Source: Kribbella pratensis (GTDB lineage: Bacteria; Actinomycetota; Actinomycetes; Propionibacteriales; Kribbellaceae). Taken from it: a stretch of DNA of 64,000 nt. The notes beneath the pieces were generated by a model. That model was given only the letters and a program-made list of their open reading frames with translations, was not told the origin of the DNA and made no database searches. Shown here piece after piece: positions 61,402-64,000 of this stretch. Each line of letters begins with the position of its first letter. Position 1 is the stretch's first letter. The DNA is taken from assembly GCF_004365355.1 (NCBI RefSeq), contig NZ_SODP01000001.1, forward strand, positions 186,001 through 250,000, given 5' to 3'. A program made the translations under genes and the position numbers.

Positions 61402-62718
61402 TCAGCTTAAGACAATGCCTCCCAACGACTCGAAGTCGTGCCAGGTCCCGTCGAAGGCCTTGTGGTGTACGGCGGAATCCATGCCGACCGCGAACACGTC
61501 GATCCGGCCCGGTCCCCAGGAGACCACCGAGCCGGCTGGTTGTGGCCGGCGCCGGGCGGCGGCCGGCTCGAGCCATCCCGCCAAGGCGGCGATGTTCATC
61601 CGGAGGATCTCCGCGGCCAGCGACCAGTCGATGAAGTTCAACGTGTCGTTGGCGGAGTGGATGTGGCCGTTCGCGCTGTCGGCGCCCTCGATCGTCAGGA
61701 CCGCTGGTATACCGGCGTTGATGAACGGGACATGGTCGCTCGCGAACGGATTCAGCGACGTCTCGACCGCCAACCCCGTGTATGTCGCGGCTGCGGTCGA
61801 CAGATCCGCGATCTGACTCGACGACACTGCCGCTCCCTCCAGCAGTACGCCGGGCGTCACGGTGTTCCTGGTCCCGATCATGTCCATGTTGAGGACAGCG
61901 CGGACGCGTGACCGCTCCGCCGGGGGCAGCGCGGCGACGTACTGCTTGCTGCCGAACAACCCCTCTTCCTCGCCGCCGAACAAGATCAGCCTGATGTCGT
62001 GCTGCCAACTACGCGTCGACAGGAGCCGACCGAGCTCGAGTACGCCGGCCGAGCCGCTCCCGTTGTCGTCCGCACCCGGCGCCGCCGCGGCCGGACCGCC
62101 CGCGATGTTGATCGAGTCGAGGTGCGCGGTGACGATCACCAACTGACGATCGCTGCCGACGCCCGTCCGGTCGCCGATCAGGTCGGCCGAGTGGCCCGCG
62201 CCGACGGTGACCGGCATCCGGGCCACTTGGTAGCCGAGGGCAACCATTCGGTCGGACGCGAAATCCATCGCCTGGGTGAACGTCGGACTCGACGAATGCC
62301 TGGTCGGCAGGCTCGCCAGCCAGGTCAGGTCGTTCTGGTACGACGTCGTGGACACATCGCCGACCAGGTCCGCGACGTCCGGGTCGACCCGCGCCGCAGC
62401 GGCCCGCGGGCTGTCGACGACCGTCGTGTTCGGGCGGAGCGTTTCGATCCGCCAGTGCTGGTTGGACCGCCGACGCGGTTTGTCGGCCGACGAGATGACC
62501 AGATGCCGGCCGTGATCGAGCAGCGGCGTGACATCGGGGTACTCGTCCTGGAAACTCCGGCCCACCTGTGTGACGAGTAGCAGGCCGGGGACGGTCCGGG
62601 AGGCCCGGCCGAGGCGTTGTTCGGCCGGGACCCAGAGGAGGGTCTTCTCCCCGAACCGCGCCGACCGCGCGCCGCCGGCGGCGTCCGCGGTCGGTACGAC
62701 GAGATAGCGCACATTCAT
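61402..62718 (-). CDS. M28 family metallopeptidase with C-terminal propeller-type blade
   Basis: 438 residues from the ATG at 62718, which overlaps the upstream stop (ATGA). No signal peptide. The M28 zinc ligands are all present: His 199 (TAHLDS), Asp 217 (GADDNGSG), Glu 250-251 (GGEEEG), Asp 279 (NMDMIG) and His 354 (GHIHSAND). The last 45 residues (VVSWGPGRIDVFAVGMDSAV...) form a single PLL-like blade, the same kind as those in the 63005 gene. It is the last gene of a three-gene unit. Probably an aminopeptidase; lack of a leader leaves its location open. Confidence 0.88.
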   Translation of the reverse strand: MNVRYLVVPTADAAGGARSARFGEKTLLWVPAEQRLGRASRTVPGLLLVTQVGRSFQDEYPDVTPLLDHGRHLVISSADKPRRRSNQHWRIETLRPNTTVVDSPRAAAARVDPDVADLVGDVSTTSYQNDLTWLASLPTRHSSSPTFTQAMDFASDRMVALGYQVARMPVTVGAGHSADLIGDRTGVGSDRQLVIVTAHLDSINIAGGPAAAAPGADDNGSGSAGVLELGRLLSTRSWQHDIRLILFGGEEEGLFGSKQYVAALPPAERSRVRAVLNMDMIGTRNTVTPGVLLEGAAVSSSQIADLSTAAATYTGLAVETSLNPFASDHVPFINAGIPAVLTIEGADSANGHIHSANDTLNFIDWSLAAEILRMNIAALAGWLEPAAARRRPQPAGSVVSWGPGRIDVFAVGMDSAVHHKAFDGTWHDFESLGGIVLS

Positions 62719-63008
62719 GGTTGGTCCTGCCAAGCAATCTCGAGTCGATCGGGCGCCGAGGACACGATCCGCCCGGTCCCGTCCGGCAGGTGCAGGCGGC
62801 CGGCGGTGTCCCAGCGCCCCGGCGGACCGGGGGAGGGGGCGTCGCCGCGGCCGATCTGCAGCGGTACGAACGTCCCGTCCGGGCGGAACTCCACCCCCCG
62901 CCGGCCACGGGCCGGCGGGAAGGCGAAGTCGTCGGGCCGGTAGACGCTGATCCCGTCGTGGTCCTCCTCGAAGGAATGCGTCCAGCGTCCGGTCGGCGTG
63001 GTGGTCAG
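62715..63008 (-). CDS. Small protein between propeller and M28 genes
   Basis: About 97 residues. The frame is clear from GRWTHSFEEDHDGISVYRPD to its stop, which overlaps the M28 start by 4 bp. The best start is a CTG at 63008-63006, overlapping the propeller stop as CTGA; no ATG, GTG or TTG lies nearby in frame. The Trp/His/Glu-Glu-Asp opening and the FPPARGRRGVEF segment look like a small beta-barrel. No family is claimed. Confidence 0.65.
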   Translation of the reverse strand: MTTTPTGRWTHSFEEDHDGISVYRPDDFAFPPARGRRGVEFRPDGTFVPLQIGRGDAPSPGPPGRWDTAGRLHLPDGTGRIVSSAPDRLEIAWQDQP

Positions 63009-64000
63009 ATCTTCACCGCCTGTCCGATCGCGGCGGGGGAGTCCGGGACCGTCAGCTTGAAGTCGCTGATGACCCCGCCGAGGCCTTCGTACCCGGTGAC
63101 CGACGGTCCCCAGGCCGATCCGTCCCACCACTTGTGATACAGCTGCTTGTCGGTGCCGGTGACGAACACGTCGAGCCGGTTGGTGTCCCACGAGACCACG
63201 CGCGGCTCGTCGGTGCAGATCCCGCCCATGTACTCGTACCCCGTGACGCTCGGTCCCCAGGAGGATCCGTCCCACCACTTGTGGTAGAGAGCGGAGTCGG
63301 TTCCGAGCAGGAAGACGTCGAGGCGGTCGGAGCCCCACGAGACCACGGTCGGCGCCGTCGTGCACACGCCGCCCATGTACTCGTAGCCGCTCCACGACGA
63401 GCCGTCCCACCACTTGTGGTAGAGCGCGGAGTCGGTGCCGATGACGAACAGGTCGAGCCGGTTCTCGCCCCACGCCACCACACGCGGTGGTGAGGCGCAG
63501 ACGCCGCCGAGGTACTCGTACCCGTTCCACGACGAGCCGTCCCACCACTTGTGGTAGACCGCGTTGTCGGTCCCGAGGACGAACACGTCCAGCCGATCGG
63601 GGCCCCAGGCAACTACTTCGGGCGGGCTCATGCAGATCCCGCCGAGGTACTCGTAGCCGTTCCAGGACGAGCCGTCCCACCACTTGTGATACAACGCCCG
63701 GTCGGTCCCGAGCACGAAGGCATCCAGGCGGTTCTCACCCCAGGTCGCGAGCCGCGGCGGGCTCATACAGACACCGCCGAGGTATTCGTACCCGGTGACG
63801 GACGGTCCCCAGTTCGAGCCGTCCCACCACTTGTGGTAGAGCGCGTGGTCGGTGCCGAGGACGAACGCGTCCAGCCGGTTCGGGCCCCAGGACGCGACTT
63901 CAGGAGCGCTCATACAGATACCACCCATGTACTCGTAACCGGCGACGGACGGTCCCCAGGCCGATCCGTCCCACCACTTGTGATACATCGCCAGGTCGGT
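63005..64000 (-). CDS. PLL-like beta-propeller protein, N-terminus outside window
   Basis: At least 331 residues; the frame is open through 64000. Seven repeats of 45-50 residues follow the pattern VVxWGxNRLDxFVLGTDxALYHKWWDGSxW...YEYLGGVC, which fits the PLL/DUF346 seven-bladed lectin family. The first visible blade is cut by the window edge. A cysteine follows the GG of six blades. The C-terminal tail is short. It may bind glycans; it is the first visible gene of the unit that ends with the M28 peptidase. Confidence 0.85.
   Translation of the reverse strand, partial: TDLAMYHKWWDGSAWGPSVAGYEYMGGICMSAPEVASWGPNRLDAFVLGTDHALYHKWWDGSNWGPSVTGYEYLGGVCMSPPRLATWGENRLDAFVLGTDRALYHKWWDGSSWNGYEYLGGICMSPPEVVAWGPDRLDVFVLGTDNAVYHKWWDGSSWNGYEYLGGVCASPPRVVAWGENRLDLFVIGTDSALYHKWWDGSSWSGYEYMGGVCTTAPTVVSWGSDRLDVFLLGTDSALYHKWWDGSSWGPSVTGYEYMGGICTDEPRVVSWDTNRLDVFVTGTDKQLYHKWWDGSAWGPSVTGYEGLGGVISDFKLTVPDSPAAIGQAVKI
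63035..64000 (-). repeat. Tandem blade-coding repeats of about 135-150 bp
   Basis: The propeller blades are very similar at DNA level: the stretch for YHKWWDGS recurs almost unchanged (CCGTCCCACCACTTGTG on the + strand) seven times between 63118 and 63983. Units with GPSVTG insertions are about 147 bp, those without about 135 bp. This points to recent internal duplication. Confidence 0.9.

Noticed and set aside
60098..62008. 636-residue version of the double phosphatase
   Set aside because: The first 204 residues are an out-of-frame shadow of the M28 gene; ATG 61396 starts a complete phosphatase domain.
62715..63683. Full 322-residue frame covering the small protein and running through the propeller
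   Set aside because: Upstream of about 63008 it is an Arg-rich shadow of the propeller gene; only the last 97 codons read as protein.

Overview
The window is high-GC actinobacterial chromosome. Start codons are often GTG, genes are densely packed and often overlap by 4 bp, and several enzymes belong to F420 (deazaflavin)-dependent families. Other actinobacterial marks are a class F sortase, paired clpP genes followed by clpX, and the order folC-ndk-mreBCD-PBP2-rodA. Gene content fits Propionibacteriales, most likely Kribbella or a close relative. The genus is an inference from memory of the families, not from a search.

Layout. 1-5.1 kb: the end of an Fpg/Nei glycosylase, a membrane SpoIIE-type phosphatase, two paralogous Pro/Thr-stalk surface proteins and a class F sortase. 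5.1-20.6 kb: an F420-type reductase, a phosphatidylcholine-synthase-like enzyme, a DMT transporter, an ATPase, an ECF41 sigma factor with its epimerase partner, a heterodimeric ABC exporter, an MFS pump, a MoxR ATPase with a VWA-metallopeptidase, and a large secreted protein. 20.6-22.9 kb: a scar region with an acyl-CoA dehydrogenase fragment, a Nudix hydrolase, and a decayed element bounded by a copy of the 3' part of tRNA-Gly; tRNA-Gly(TCC) and tRNA-Pro(TGG) follow. 23-27.5 kb: the proteostasis block tig-clpP1-clpP2-clpX. 27.5-41.4 kb: accessory regulators and enzymes, including a PhoD phosphatase pair and a LacI/GH42 galactosidase locus that has lost its sugar transporter.

41.4-53.2 kb is the conserved core: valS (archaeal-type) divergent from folC, then DUF4233, ndk, mreB, mreC, mreD, PBP2 and rodA, the wall-elongation machinery. 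53.2-58.1 kb is an accessory block: a lipoprotein, a second ECF41 sigma factor with a carboxymuconolactone-decarboxylase partner, an Lrp/DUF2000 pair, an F420 LLM enzyme and a hydrolase. 58.2-60.1 kb holds a TIGR03960 radical SAM protein. The window ends with a fused double phosphatase and a minus-strand operon of a PLL-like beta-propeller, a small protein and an M28 peptidase carrying one propeller-type blade.

The most interesting points are: two ECF41 modules with matching promoters; a sortase-F cassette with a shared non-LPXTG sorting signal; the propeller/M28 operon at the right edge; remnants of deleted genes (sugar-binding lipoprotein, acyl-CoA dehydrogenase, integrase); and a 35-codon ORF with a strong ribosome site between tig and clpP1.
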